A program made the position numbers and the translations under genes. Shown piece by piece: positions 46,086-57,808 of a stretch of DNA of 64,000 nucleotides. Every line of letters begins with the position of its first letter. Position 1 is the stretch's first letter. The DNA is from Cephalotus follicularis (Eukaryota > Streptophyta > Magnoliopsida > Oxalidales > Cephalotaceae), in contig BDDD01002299.1 of NCBI GenBank assembly GCA_001972305.1, forward strand, positions 124,001-188,000, given 5' to 3'. The notes below the pieces were generated by a model. It was not told where the DNA came from. It made no database searches and saw only the letters and a program-made list of their open reading frames with translations.

Positions 46086-47639
46086 TTGCTGAAAAGGGCG
46101 GAGAGGTATGTTAATGCCGAGGAAGAGATGGCGGCCAGGAAGCAAAAGACACCCTGGACTGGCCATCAGGAGGAGAGAAGGGAGCATTCACGAAATGCTC
46201 CCGAGAGAAGAGAGAAGAGGAAGGAGAGGTCAGACTTGTCCAAGGAAGACCTCAGGCATAAGCTCTCCAGACGAGAGGGCACATCCAGGGGTGGAGCACC
46301 AATACCATTTTACAACATCTTTGCCCCCCTCCTGGACACACGTATCAAAATACTTGCTGTGGAGCAAGATAAAGTCCCTTTCCAGTGGCCGGAGAAGCTG
46401 AGGACCCCGGCAGAGAACAAAAATGTAGAGAAGTACTGCCGTTACCATCGTGACCACGTCCACGATACAGAGGAGTGTAGGCAACTGAAAAATCAGATTG
46501 AGGATCTGATCAGAAAGGGACACCTGCGCAAGTATGTGGACAGAGATGCTCCTCAAGGAAGAAGAGAGCAGAGAAGAGAAGAGGCTCCTCGGCAGCCAGA
46601 GGAGCAACAACAGCAGCAACCCAGAGGTGTTATCCACACCATCTCTGGGGGGGTCGCGTCTGGGGGCGACCACTCAAATGCAAGAAAAGCCTATGGGAGA
46701 CAGTCCCTTACTGTGCAACAAGTCCCTCACAGCAAAAGGCTCAGAACTGGAGAAGCCGAGGAGGTGATAACCTTCTTGGAGGCGGACTATGAGGGAGTAC
46801 GTCTTCCTCACGATGATCCAGTGGTGGTGACTCTTCTGGTGGAACTCTTTACCATGAAGAGGATCCTCATAGATAGTGGCAGCTCGATCGATATCCTGTA
46901 CAAACACGCATTTGATCAGCTGAGGATACTGGCCGACCAACTAAAGCCCGTCAAAACCCCACTGGTTGGCTTCACAGGTGAGACGATCCATCCTCTGGGA
47001 TCTATCAACCTGTCCATGGTTGCAGGCACGGCCCCACGTCAGACTCAAGTAGAGATGACGTTCCTGGTAGTGGACACCCCAAGCCCATACAATGCTATAG
47101 TAGGGCGACCAGGTCTGAACTTGTTGGAGGCCATAGTGTCTATGAGACACTTACTGATGAAGTTTCCCACAAGGTTTGGCGTGGAGGAGGTCAGAGGAGA
47201 CCAAGAGGTGGCAAGGCGTTGCTATAAAACTGCCATCTCAGACAAGGGGAAGGGAAAGGTTCTCCCCATAGCGAACGTGGAGCTCAGAGGTGATGTAGAA
47301 CCAGAGCGTCCACAGCCTGTTGAGGATGTCCTCCAAGTGCCCATAGAAGAGGGCAACACAAAGAGAGTGCTCCAAGTTGGCTCACAACTTGGAGAGGCGG
47401 AGAAGGGGGAATTAATAACATTCCTCCGAGATAATAAGGATATTTTTGCATGGTCGGCAGAGGAGGTCCCTGGCATCAGTCCAGAAGTAATGGTACACAA
47501 ACTAAGTGTGGACCCAGCCAGGCCCCCGATCAGACAAAAGAAGAGGAACCTTGCCCCTGAGAGGCAACAAGCAATAGCCAAGGAGGTGAGAAAGTTATTG
47601 CAGGCAGGTTTTATCAGAGAAATGCACTACTCGGACTAG
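46086..47639 (+). pseudogene. Retand copy C: end of gag, protease, start of reverse transcriptase
   Basis: Same frame as gag. It opens with KRAERYVNAEEEM, the tail of the gag core. Near 46430-46475 comes the CHHC-type cluster YCRYHRDHVHDTEEC that replaces a zinc knuckle in this lineage. The aspartic protease, which would cleave the polyprotein, has its active site ILIDSGSSIDILY at about 46860-46900 and the flap-like NAIVGRPGLNLLEAI at 47090-47130. The N-terminal RT segment (LAPERQQAIAKEV, HYSD) ends at TAG 47637-47639, another in-frame stop. Confidence 0.9.
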
Positions 47640-48647
47640 CTAGAAAATCCTATGTTAGTCAAAAAAGCCAATGGCAAATGGAGAATGTGCATAGACTTCA
47701 CAGACCTCAATAAAGCCTGCCCAAAGGATCACTTCCCTCTCCCAAAGATTGACCAACTGGTAGACGCAACCTCGGGTTACAGAATATTAAGCTTCTTGGA
47801 TGATTACTAGGGATACAATCAAATCCCCATGTATAGGCCTGATGAGGACAAGACAGCATTCATAACAGACCGAGGAATGTACTGTTACAAGGTTATGACC
47901 TTTGGCTTGAAGAATGCAGGGGCCACCTACCAGCGTCTGGTGAACAAAATTTTTGAGACTCAGATTGGGAAGAACATGGAGGTGTATATAGACGATATGC
48001 TCGTCAAAACCCCGGCCAGGAGCCCCCACGTAAAAGACTTGGAGGAGACGTTTGAAGTGCTGAGAAAGTATAACATGAAGCTCAATCCATCCAAGTGCAC
48101 GTTTGGGGTCACCTCGGGAAAGTTCCTCGGATTCATGGTCTCTAGCAGAGGTATAGAGGCCAACCCAGAGAAGATCTCGGCAATACAAAGCATGAAGCCA
48201 CCTCAAACCATCAGGGATGTGCAGAGATTAAATGGGAAGATTGCAGCCCTGAGTAGGTTTGTGTCCAAGTCAGCAGAGAAGTGCCTTCCCTTCTTTAAAA
48301 TACTTAGAGATCCCAAGGGATTCTCGTGGTCCGACGACTGTCAAGCAGCCTTCAACAAGTTGAAGGAATACTTGGCTTCTCCTCCTCTGTTCTCGAAGCC
48401 CAAGGATGGAGAAGACCTGTATTTGTACCCTGCGGCCACCTCTGGCGCAGTGAGTGCAGTGCTAGTCAGAGAAGAGGAAAAAGTTCAAAGGCTGGTGTAT
48501 TACGTAAGCAAGGCTTTGAACGATGCAGAGGGGAGGTATCCGGAAGTGGAGAAGTATGCCTATGCTTTGATCATCTCGGCCAGAAAATTGAGGCTATATT
48601 TCCAAGCCCATACAATCAAGGTTTTGACTAACAAACCACTTAACTAG
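47640..48647 (+). pseudogene. Retand copy C reverse transcriptase and RNase H
   Basis: Continues in the same frame: VKKANGKWRMCIDFTDLNKA (RT fingers, first catalytic Asp in the IDF motif), a stop TAG at 47808-47810 two residues after the LDD segment, then TFGLKNAGATYQRLVNKIF and the catalytic YIDD box at 47986-47997. The connection and Ty3-type RNase H follow (GFSWSDDCQAAFNKLKEYLA; VYYVSKALNDAEGRYPEVEK). It closes at TAG 48645-48647. RT would copy element RNA to DNA and RNase H would remove the RNA template. Both stops are in-frame substitutions, not frameshifts. Confidence 0.9.
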
Positions 48648-50543
48648 GTTCTCGCCAAGCCTGACACCTCGGGCCGGCTAATCAAGTGGTCAGTCGAACT
48701 AGGCGAGTATGACGTGAAGTTCGAAGCCAGACCAGCAATCAAATCACAGGAACTGCCCGACTTTGTTGGAGATAATACACCTACAGAGTGTATGGCGGAG
48801 AACCCTTCCGAGACCGAGAAGGGGATGTGGAGGTTATCAGTGGATGGATCCTCATGCCTCACCGACAGTGGGGCAAGGTTAGTGTTGACAAGTCCAGATG
48901 GTTGGACATTGGAGTATGCTTTGAGGTTCAAATTCAAAGCTACAAATAACGAAGCTGTGTGGGAAGCTCTGATAGCTGGACTGACAATTGCAAAGCACTT
49001 GGAGGTGCAGAGGATTGAAGCCTCAAGTGACTCTCAGCTAGTGGTTGGTTTGGAAAATGGGGAGTATGAGGCCAGAGAAGACCTCATGATGAAATACCTA
49101 TCCCATTTTCAGGGCATGAAGTCAGCCTTCGAAGTTTTGAGAATTGTGAAAGTACCCAGAGCAGAGAACGTACGAGCAGACCAGCTATCAAAACTTGCAA
49201 CGACAGAGGAGCTGGAGAAAAATCAAACAGTATTGGTTGACTACCTGGATCGTCCAACCATCTCTCAAGCGGAGGTAATGGACATAGATGTTCCACAGGA
49301 GCCAAATTGGATGACTCCCTTTATTAATTGGCTGAGGGATGGGATCCTGCCCGAGGACCCCGTGGAGGCAAGGAAGCTGGTTTACAGAGCAAACAGGTTC
49401 CAATTCCGAGATGAGATCCTCTACAAAAGGTCATTCTCATTCCCCTGGTTGAGGTGCTTGAACCCCTCGGAGGCCGACTACGCCCTAAGGGAAGTCCATG
49501 AAGGAATCTGTCGCAATCACATTGGGGGCAGGACTTTGTCCCACAAACTTTTAAGGCAAGGTTACTACTGGCCGACTATACATCAAGATGCTATAAACTT
49601 AGTGAGGAAGTGTGACAAGTGTCAGAGGAACGCCAATATAAGTAGGAGGCCTTCTCAACCTCTGACATCAATTACGGCCCCGTGGCCCTTCGCACAGTGG
49701 GGAATGGACTTCGTCGGACCATTACCTATGGCCACAGGCCAGAGGAAGTTTCTTATTGTAGCGGTCGACTACTTCACTAAGTGGGTGGAAGCAGAACCCT
49801 TGGCCACAATTACAGAGAAGAACACAGAGAGCTTTGTATGGAAGTCAATCATTTGCAGATTCGGAGTCCCGAGAACAATTATCACAGATAATGGTAAGAA
49901 GTTTGATTGCCAAGCCTTTCGGGACTTTTGCAGAGAATGGAGGATAGAACATAGGCTTGCCTTAGTAGCCTACCCACAAAGTAATGGCCAAGCCGAGGTG
50001 ATCAACAGAGAAATCATATCGGGCTTGAAAAAAAGCCTAGAAGACAGCAAGGGAAGGTGGACCGAGGAGTTACCAATTGTATTATGGGCATACAGAACCA
50101 CTCATCGGACTACAACAGGAGAATCCCCATACAGTCTATGTTTTGAGACAGAAGCTATGATACCAGTAGAGGTTGGAATACAATCACCAAGAGTTGTGCA
50201 CTTTACCGAGGACAACAATGAGGAAGGACTGAGGTGCCTCCTCGACCTAGTGGAAGAGCTCAGAGATAAGGCTACAATTAGAGTTGCAGCCTATCAGCAG
50301 AGGGTAAGCCGTTACTACAACAAAAAAGTAAGCCCAAGACCACTAAGGCAAGGAGATCTAGTCCTACACAACTCAGCCGTTGCAGATCCTACGGGTACCA
50401 GAGGAAAGCTAGCCCCTGCCTGGGAAGGGCCATACAAGATCAAAAGGGTCCTCTGCCCAGGAACATTCAAACTTGAAACTTTGGGGGGTAGGGAGATTGC
50501 CAAAGCTTGGAATGCCGAGCATTTGAGGAAGTACTATCAATAA
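48648..50543 (+). pseudogene. Retand copy C archaeal-type RNase H and integrase
   Basis: Same frame, uninterrupted to the natural stop at 50541-50543. First the extra archaeal-type RNase H typical of the Tat lineage (VDGSS at about 48838, TNNEA at about 48945, ASSDSQLVVG at about 49022, ENVRADQLSKLA at about 49165). Then integrase: an HHCC zinc domain (H..H...C..C between 49497 and 49625, CDKCQ), the DDE core (MDFVGPLP near 49705, ITDNGKKF near 49880, NGQAEVINREI near 49985), and a C-terminal domain (GDLVLH, GKLAPAWEGPYKIK). This half alone is intact, but no start codon or upstream product can supply it once the earlier stops are read. Confidence 0.9.
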
Positions 50544-51746
50544 TTGTAAGATATTTTCAATGAAGTTTGAAAATTTTCAAGATTTGTGTTCAACATTATA
50601 GTTCCAAGTTTGCAAGGGACCGGAGGTCCAATGTTCATGTCCTCAAACCTCTGAACAGCCACCGATCAGCTCCCTCAGTTTTACTTTAAGCATCTCGGAC
50701 CACGCCCTCAAGGGGGCACCCACAGATCCGAGGTTTCCTAAGCCTTACGGAGGCTAATTCTCAAAAGGAAAACCAACACAAGTCGAGGTCTCAGTCAGAC
50801 CAGTCAAACAGGCATTCAAGAGCATCCAAGGATGCACATGCCAAAGACTCCTCCCAAGTAGCACTTCTATTCATCAACAAAGGCTCCTTCCGAGGAGCAC
50901 ACCTAAAGACTTCCAAGGAAGCACTAAGACTCTTAAAGGAGCAAATTCTGGTCGAACAACACCATAGGAACTTGTCCAACCAGACCTAAAGTCATGACTT
51001 GAAAGGCGAATCCATGGGAACTCGCAACGATCAAGCTCGTCGGACTGAGCACTTTAATACAAGTGTCTCCAAGTGGACTGAAAGCTCAGCCGACCTGTCC
51101 TAAAACATCTTAGGTCAGACGACGCTCTCCTCGGCAAACCCATAGGAACTTGTCCGAGCAGACCAAGAACTCAACCCGTGAGTGCAAAAGTTTTCCTATA
51201 ATTATTTAAACATTTTTAGAAATAAGGGGTCCTACGAGGACTGTCAAAGCTTGAGTGACCCCGTCCATGCAAAGTTAGTGATTTGGGCTAAGGTAAAAGT
51301 TCTAAGGAATTATCAGTACACATGTACACTTGAAGCTCAAACACACGTGGAGTCGATTAAGTCCGAGAATACAAGGGCCTGTTATTTTTATTTCTGATTA
51401 GTTACTTAAGCCTTTTTGGAGTTACTTCCCCACTTGTACGAGAAGTCCGAGGTCACAACAAGAATAAAATTCCTAAGGGAATTGTCAATACATACACGCA
51501 CTCAAAGCTCAAGCACACAAGGAATCAGTTGAAGATAATGTCCGAGAAGGCAAAGCCGTTTTTACTTATATATATTTTTGATAAGTTACTTTGAAGTCAA
51601 GTGCTCACTTGTATGAGAAGTTAGAGGTCACCATGAAGACAAAATTCCTAAGGGAATTATTAACAAGTACAAGTATGCAGAGATCAACCACAACACATAG
51701 AAGAAAAATCTAAAGCCAATACCAGAGAATGAAAAGAGAAGTTCCT
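50544..51746 (+). other. 3' non-coding region of Retand copy C
   Basis: Begins with the CCAATGTTCATGTCCT...CCTCTGAACAGCC motif shared with the 3.4 kb element. From about 51210 to 51700 a segment of roughly 180 bp is repeated two to three times (AAAATTCCTAAGGGAATTGT and CACTTGTAYGAGAAGT landmarks). No gene in either direction. Confidence 0.7.
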
Positions 51747-51752
51747 TTATTA
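51747..51752 (-). terminator. Poly(A) signal of the antisense gene
   Basis: AATAAA on the minus strand, about 60 nt downstream of the antisense stop codon. Position fits a short 3' UTR. Confidence 0.55.
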
Positions 51753-51812
51753 ATAACTCAAAAAGATTACAAGAAAAGAAACTAAGACTATTACAAAGCA
51801 AGAAAAAAAAAG

Positions 51813-54287
51813 CTAAGTTTGAGGAGCATCATCGTGCTCTGAAGGAGGATCTTCATGCTGGGGTGGAGGAGCAAAAAAGGCCACAACAGAAGGAAGAGGA
51901 GGATCTCCCAGGCCAGGAAAGGGGTCCTCTAGAGCTGCAGAAGAAGGAAGAGTTGAGGAGTCTAATGCAGGTTTCGAGGAGGCAGCAGCAGGATCCGCAG
52001 CGAGAATAACCAAGTCAGGAGAAGTCGGAGTAGCCGGATCATCCACCAAGGCAGACGAGGCTCCTTCCGCCAACCTCTGACGGACCTTCTCCTCCACTGC
52101 ATCAATTCCCTCTGGGTAGAAGTCAAATGCATTGGCAGAGGGACAATACACCACTTCATCCAGCGAGAACTCGGGCTGCAGAGAAGCGACCCAATTCCTG
52201 CATGCATAGAAGCCCCGCCGAAAGTACTCGGCCGCTTCTAGGAATACTGCTTCATCGAACTCTTCCGAGCTCTTGAACTCCTCCACGGAGGACCTCATCA
52301 ACTCCTTGAACTCCTCCGAGTACTTGAAGTCGGCCACTGCCTGGAGTTGTTCCCTTCTCAGGTGCTCCAACTCCCTCCTCTGATGCTCCATCTCTCTCCT
52401 CTGCTGCCGCTCAAGCTTGGCCATAAGGTCATCGATTATCTCCTCGGCCCGTTTCAACTTGGCTACCAGCCCCTTCTTCTCGGCCCTCTCCTCCTCCAAG
52501 TCCTCAACCGCTCGCTTCTTCTCCTCGGCCAAGGACTCCTGAACCTTGAGAACCTCGTTCAGTTGAGCTTGGGCCGAGTGAGCAGTTTCTTCCAATGTGG
52601 CCATGCTCGACCTCAGCTCTCTGTCCCTGGCTACTACTGCCGAGAAGTTGTCCACGAGCAGCTGAGTGTTGTTCAGAGACTGACAGAGGAGTACAAATGT
52701 TAGACATTATGAAGAACCAAAACACAAGAAAAATCAAGGCAACTAAGGAAGAGATCATTTACCCTTAAGTGGCTCCTCATACAGTGGGTCACCAACTCCT
52801 CGTTGGACCATCTCTGCCTCACCTCCATCTCCATGGGAAAGAATACCAGCCGACTAATTTCCTGGGGGACTCCAGGACCATTCAGGTTTAGGTGGTGGCA
52901 GTCCATGCCCTCGAACTCATTAAGCAGCTCGTCCACCTCCAGAGTTGGAGGGATGAGAATTGGGTCCTGGGAGCTAGATCCGAGGGCAGCAACGTCCTCG
53001 ACCTCCCGCAACTTCTCGGTCCCGTCCACAACCTTCCCCTTCCTGCTCCTTTTTGTCAGAGGAGCGTGCACAGCAGAGGGGGCGCTGTCTGCAGCTCTTT
53101 TGCCCGTTTCCTTCCTCTTCTCAGCAACAGGCACCCTAGGAGGAGGAGGAGTATTGGCCTGTGGCCTTGGCACCTCGGCCACAGGGGCCTTCCCCTTAGG
53201 CTTCGGCCCAGTAGGTGCAGGGGCTTTCTTCTGGTCGGTGGCCCTAATGATAGCAGAGAAGTCGTGACGAGGAGTCATAGCTGAAAGGAGACATGAGAGT
53301 TAGAGTCAGAGATCAAAAAAATGCAAAGGTTAGTAAAAATAGCATCAACAGAAAGAACGGAGTAGACAAGGGTTTTATACAATTTCGTTCCGACATTGGG
53401 GGCAGAGGACTATCTTGCTCTCCCTCTCCCTCTGAAATGTCATCCTCGGATCCATCCGAGGAGGATCCCTGTCCGAGGACCACACTCAGTCCTGCCTGGA
53501 CCAGGCGATCCTCGCTAATGGTGGAGTTCACATCCTCTGGCTCAAGGGCTAGGAGTTTGCTAAGACCTATCTTCTCAGCCGAGGTCAGACGAGATTTTTT
53601 GTTCAGAGATTTAACGTCCAAGGAGCTGCACCAGGGAGAGGGGGTAAATCCTTCAAAGTCCTTTATTAGGAAGTACTTCCTCCTCCAGTTTTTTATAGAT
53701 TGGGTGGGGTTGAGGAGAAGTTTTTTCACCCCAGAACGGGACTTGAAAAAATACCCGATCATTTTGGGGGTGCCCAAGATGACGTGAAACTCTTTGAAGA
53801 GATTCACAGTCGCTTCCACCTCGGACTCTATGCACTTGACAAGGAAGCCTATCATGAAGCCCCAAGACTGAGGTTGAAGAAGTGAGGGATGAAGACTAAA
53901 GCTAACTAAGACCGAGATGGCAAAGGAAGGAACTGGGACCCTCAGACCATGGGAGAGAGCCCCTTCGAAGATCACAAAGAGACCTTCTCGGCTCTCGGTA
54001 ACTATTCGAGGATCCTTGGGAAGACAGTAGGTCAACCCATGAGGGAAGTTGTACTTTCTAGAGAGTCTTTTGACCTTGGCTTGGCTGAGGACACTTACAC
54101 CAAAAACACAGTCATCAGATTGAGGATTGGCCTCTGCAGTGGGTGCATCAGGGTCACCCACCGCAGCCCCTAGAGAACCCTCAACACCAAGTGGCCCTTC
54201 GGCGGTGGGAACCACCATGGCCAAAGGCTCGACAGACAGGGGAGAAGAAGTAGAAGAAGACCCGCTAGACTGTTCTTGATTAGCCAT
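51813..54287 (-). CDS. Antisense gene of the Retand element, intact, three exons
   Basis: Exons 54287-53381, 53280-52763 and 52679-51813 join through GT-AG introns of 100 and 83 bp in phases 1 and 0, giving 763 residues without interruption. Residues about 60-215 (LSRKYNFPHGLTYCLP, LFVIFEGALSHGLRVPVPSF, LQPQSWGFMIGFLVKC, FFKSR) match the 'putative gypsy type transposon' domain (PF04195). The middle is Pro/Ser/basic (PLTKRSRKGKV), and the last third is a strong coiled coil (ERQQRREMEHQRRELEHLRR) ending acidic. Such antisense ORFs between integrase and 3' LTR are known in Grande and Retand-like elements; their function is not established. A TATA box upstream and AATAAA downstream complete a gene-like unit. 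It contrasts with the four stops in gag-pol. Confidence 0.8.
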
Positions 54288-54471
54288 TAGTTAAAAAATG
54301 AAAAAGAAGAAAATGATTTGCGAAAGCAAAGAGTCGACAGAAACTTACCAAGGATTTTGATTTGAAGGGTTGGAATAAGGTAGTGAAGACACTGCAGATT
54401 TAGGCTCTCAAAAAATGCTGTAAGTTCTGAAGGTTGAAGAAGCGAAAGTTGTAATGTGAGAAGAACGAAGG

Positions 54472-54479
54472 CTTTTATA
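54472..54479 (-). promoter_or_regulatory. TATA box of the antisense gene
   Basis: The minus strand reads TATAAAAG in GGTCTATAAAAGCCTTCG, about 185 bp upstream of the antisense ATG. This is an internal promoter candidate separate from the LTR. Confidence 0.55.
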
Positions 54480-54530
54480 GACCCCCTCCTCGGATCCTGG
54501 CCCTCCACCTCACGCAGATCCAACGGTTGG

Positions 54531-54830
54531 GAAATATGTGAATTAAATATATATTTTTCATAATTGTTTCGAACAAATGTATATAACTGAAAAGGCATTT
54601 TATTCAATTATTAACCACAATCCTTGACTTATAACAATAAACATTAAATAAATCTCAATACTAAATTATTTAATCATTCAATTTAAATTATAACCAAAAA
54701 TTGCGGTGCAGTTAGCATAACAGCATATAAGTCAAATTATTAACAAAGTTCAAATAAGTAAATAATAACTTATTTACATATTAGAAACAGAACAAAACAA
54801 ATAAACAAAAATCCCTTTCATCCCTTTCAT
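54531..54830. other. AT-rich flank beyond the broken end of the Retand element
   Basis: AT-rich, no coding pattern. The transition from element-like GC-richer text to this flank near 54530 marks the truncation. Confidence 0.5.
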
Positions 54831-55440
54831 AGCGCCTGGCACACATCATCGCAGAGGAAGCGATCGGGCGACAGCGCAGAGGAGAAGAGAGGAATCGACG
54901 CCATCGACGCCGGGCGTGCGAGGTGTGCGGCGCGATTCGACACTAGAAGACTTCATCATAGCGCCAGGCACCGGAAAGAGGAAGAGCGATGGCTGGACAC
55001 TGGGCTTTCGAGCGCCTTATCGCCGGGTAGAGAAGGCATACGACGCTGGTCCTCAACGCCAACGGTAAGCCTCTGCCTCTGCCTCTTCTTTCCTCTTCTT
55101 CCGCCTTCTCCCCGGTGGCAAAGCGAACGCTTGCCACCACAGGCGTTTTTATTTGTGATTTTTTTTTAATTTTGTTAAATTTTGTAATTTAAACAAAATC
55201 AATTTCATCAAATTCTTTGTCATGTATAACAGAAATTATGTGTAAACTATGGGCCTGTGATTCTCAATGCCTTATGTACACTATTCATGTATCAATTTTG
55301 AATCTGTTCTTAGAATACAAAAATTGTGTATGAAATTTGGGTCTTTAATTTTGTTGGATGCTTATCATAAATTAATTGCAGTACCGATGAACATCCATCA
55401 GTGCGATGCCTCCCTCAATCGAGCGCACTGGTGATAATCA
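54831..55440 (+). other. Possible spliced transcript or 5' end of a gene relic
   Basis: A GC-rich block of about 250 bp (54835-55085) with CG-rich repeats of GCGCC/GACGCC, then CAACGGTAAGCCTC, a good donor near 55066. About 310 bp later an acceptor TTAATTGCAG at 55371-55380 leads into ATGAACATCCATCAG and a 15-codon frame that stops at TGA. It looks like a 5' UTR exon and a second exon, yet no protein of any length follows before the Copia LTR. It could be a non-coding transcript or a gene cut short by the insertion. Confidence 0.25.
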
Positions 55441-55657
55441 ATGTTTGCCAGATTGCGTAAAACAATATTCTCTGTGATTGTTTTATTTATTTATTTATTA
55501 TTATTATGCAATTAGCCTCCATCATCGTCTCAAACAGTAATTCCATTTTACCCAAAACAGATTTCATAAAAAAATGAACAGTCTCTTAATCTGTCACTTA
55601 GATGCTAAAACAGTGTTAGCATATCATTAAGAATTAGTCTAATCTCAAATTAACCAT

Positions 55658-56040
55658 GCTCTGATACCAATGTTAAATAAACATAATTATGACTAACATA
55701 ATTACAGGAAACTTACAATTACTTTGAGATTGCTTGTTCTTGATCCAAGGAGATACTACTAGAGTTTCTCCGTATAAATCACGTTCACAAATCCTAGAAA
55801 CGATTGGTGATGTTTCTAGAGTTAAGGAAGATAATTTTTATTTAGAGATTAGGGAGAGAACCATTGTTTTGTTCTGCAGAGGAACTTTTTAATAATCAGG
55901 AGTTACATCTCTTTTTAAAATAACAGATAATAACTCCTTGGCAGTTATCTAACTGTCTGGGAGTTAGATAGAACCCACCCATTTTCATGTGGGTGGTTCA
56001 TGGGTCATAGGTCGGGTCAAACCCGACCCATATACTAACA
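55658..56040 (-). mobile_element. Copia-type LTR with primer-binding site (minus orientation)
   Basis: LTR of 370 bp between TG at 55671 and CA at 56040; on the minus strand it starts TGTTAGTATATGGGTCGGGT. The PBS TTGGTATCAGAGC is adjacent at 55670-55658, so this is a 5' LTR of an element that should extend to lower coordinates. Only a short, non-coding stub (to about 55440) remains. A GGGTCGGGTCAAACCCGACCC near-palindrome lies inside. Copia assignment rests on size and PBS type only. Confidence 0.65.
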
Positions 56041-56399
56041 CTTCTATTTTGCACTTTCCTCTCCTTATTTTTAATGCAAAAATATTTTCTTATCCGTGTT
56101 TGTAATTAGGGATAGTAACGAGTAAGATACTCGTAAAATTTATCCTATCTTTTGCAGCACCAACTTAATTACCTAATATATTATGAGATTTTGTCCAAAC
56201 CCGTTTAACCCTATACCAACTTTTCAAACCCATCCCATGTAACTGAGTCTGTTATACATGTTAAATAGTTGTCACCTGATTATTACTTAATGAAGTTGGA
56301 TACCCATACCATCAACCTGTCCAAACCGGATAACCTTAACCGAAATCATAAATTGATAAAACTGTTTTAAGATTTCTTTCATTTGCGACAGACTAGGGA

Positions 56400-56870
56400 T
56401 TGAAATCCAAATGAAATTTCATTGTTGAAAAAATTGACCCTTCTCTCACATGGAACATAAATTTTATCATCATGTAAACGTTATTCTCCTTCAATACAAA
56501 TATGTTTTTGAATTTGCTACAAGTTGATATTTTCCAACTAATGCATAAATTTTTTTTCATGATCTTTTCAACTTGGGATAGTTTTGTAATGATTGTCCTA
56601 ACTTGAAAAATTTCAAGAATTTCAATTTTGAGAGTACAAATCTTGTTGATAATCACTTGTCATTCATGAACTTCAAGAATTTAGTATCAATCATTTTAAA
56701 ATTAAATTATTTTGGAATTAAATTCTTATTGGCACCTTGTTCCTCTGCATTGTATTTAACCTCCAAAAGCATCCCACGTCTCTTTTGCATATTTAATCCC
56801 AACAAAAAGATCAAACAAACGATTAAACAATGTTTTCGAAACACCATGACAAAGGAGTTCATCATCTTCA
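56400..56870 (-). pseudogene. UBN2-type Copia gag relic
   Basis: On the minus strand the broken frames read in the right order for a UBN2 gag: YAKETWDAFGG, then KYNAEEQGANKNLIPK, FNFKMIDTKFLKF, QVIINKICTLKIEILEIFQV and a final KIMKKNLCISWK block. There are several stops and at least two frameshifts. No zinc knuckle or pol follows, and it is on the wrong side of the LTR at 55.7-56.0 kb to belong to it. It is an old, separate relic. Confidence 0.6.
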
Positions 56871-57181
56871 CGTTTTTTTCTTTTCATGTTGACCCTCTAA
56901 ACAGCTTCGATTTTTTGTTGTTGTTCACCGTCACGTAATCCTTTATTGGTTGTCGATTAGGATCCAGAATGTAAGAGATTTTCAGAGCAGTGAGTAGGAT
57001 TAAAACAATTCAGTAGGGGATAACTTACTCTCTTTCTCCTATTGATTTTGCTTAATCCATCTTTATAAATTAATATAAAACTACATTTATTTTTCTGAAG
57101 ATTCATAAAAATGAGAAATTCTTGCTTAAAAATGAGAAATTCTTGCTTGAATCGGGTCACCACGTCATTTATAACCCGAAT

Positions 57182-57808
57182 TGTTGATACAAAAATCATT
57201 TCCTCAACAGTATCCTACGTGGGAGACTTTGATTTGTTGAAGAAAACGCTGAGATATACCCGAGAAAAAGGTTTGATGGTTGTCCCTGCACGAATAGAGA
57301 AAAAACTACGAAGGTCCAGGAGTTTGTTCTCCCGGGAACACTCCGAGGCAATGCACAGGAATTCAAGGTTCTTTAGTATGTAAAAATGGCTAACGACTGT
57401 GAAACTGGTATTTATAGTGACAGATTGTAACTGTCATAGCATGAATTTCAAAGGTGATTGATGTCCCCTAAGGAAATGCCAAGTATTTCGGTATTTCTCT
57501 TATCTCCACCTGATTTTCCGCCAAACTGTTATTATCCCTCCAATCTTCGAATCCCTGGAATATAGACTGATTTTGGGGCCATATTCGATTATTGGTGCGG
57601 GGATCCTCTGACATATTTCCGATGATCCCGCTTGACCAATTTGATGGCACCAAGGCAATTCCTTTGCCTAACACTCATTTGGGGTTTAACTCCTTTGCAC
57701 ATGTTAGTCTCGACAGATGACTCATGACAATCTTAGGCAGAGGACACAAGGCAATACTGTCAGAGGACACGTGATACTTTGACTTTAGATAGATTTTTCT
57801 CTACGTCA
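57182..57808 (-). mobile_element. Retand-type solo LTR (copy D)
   Basis: Starts TGTTGATACAAAAATCATTT and ends TCTCTACGTCA, reverse to the + strand. Family landmarks are a GTATCCTACGTGGGAG segment, CTCCCGGGAACACTCCGA and TCCGATGATCC. Flanks are CGAAT (57177-57181) and CGAAC (57809-57813), an imperfect 5-bp target duplication. No internal sequence. Nearest relative in the window is copy F. Confidence 0.75.

Larger units (their letters stand above)
43888..54530 (+). mobile_element. Large Tat/Retand-type Ty3 element (copy C), 3' LTR missing
   Basis: 5' LTR, PBS, gag-pol on the plus strand, repeated 3' non-coding DNA, then an antisense gene on the minus strand. The order (gag, protease, RT, RNase H, second archaeal-type RNase H, integrase, then an antisense ORF before the 3' LTR) is that described for Tat-lineage elements such as Retand and Grande. 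Recognisable element sequence ends near 54530 without a polypurine tract or LTR, so the 3' end is lost. gag-pol carries four stops; the antisense gene does not. Confidence 0.9.

Noticed and set aside
50544-51780. Envelope-like gene downstream of integrase
   Set aside because: No plus-strand ORF with signal peptide or membrane segment; the region is repeated non-coding DNA followed by an antisense gene.
52803-53267. Plus-strand ORFs over the antisense gene
   Set aside because: Shadows of the minus-strand exons, which have splice sites, domain and coiled coil.
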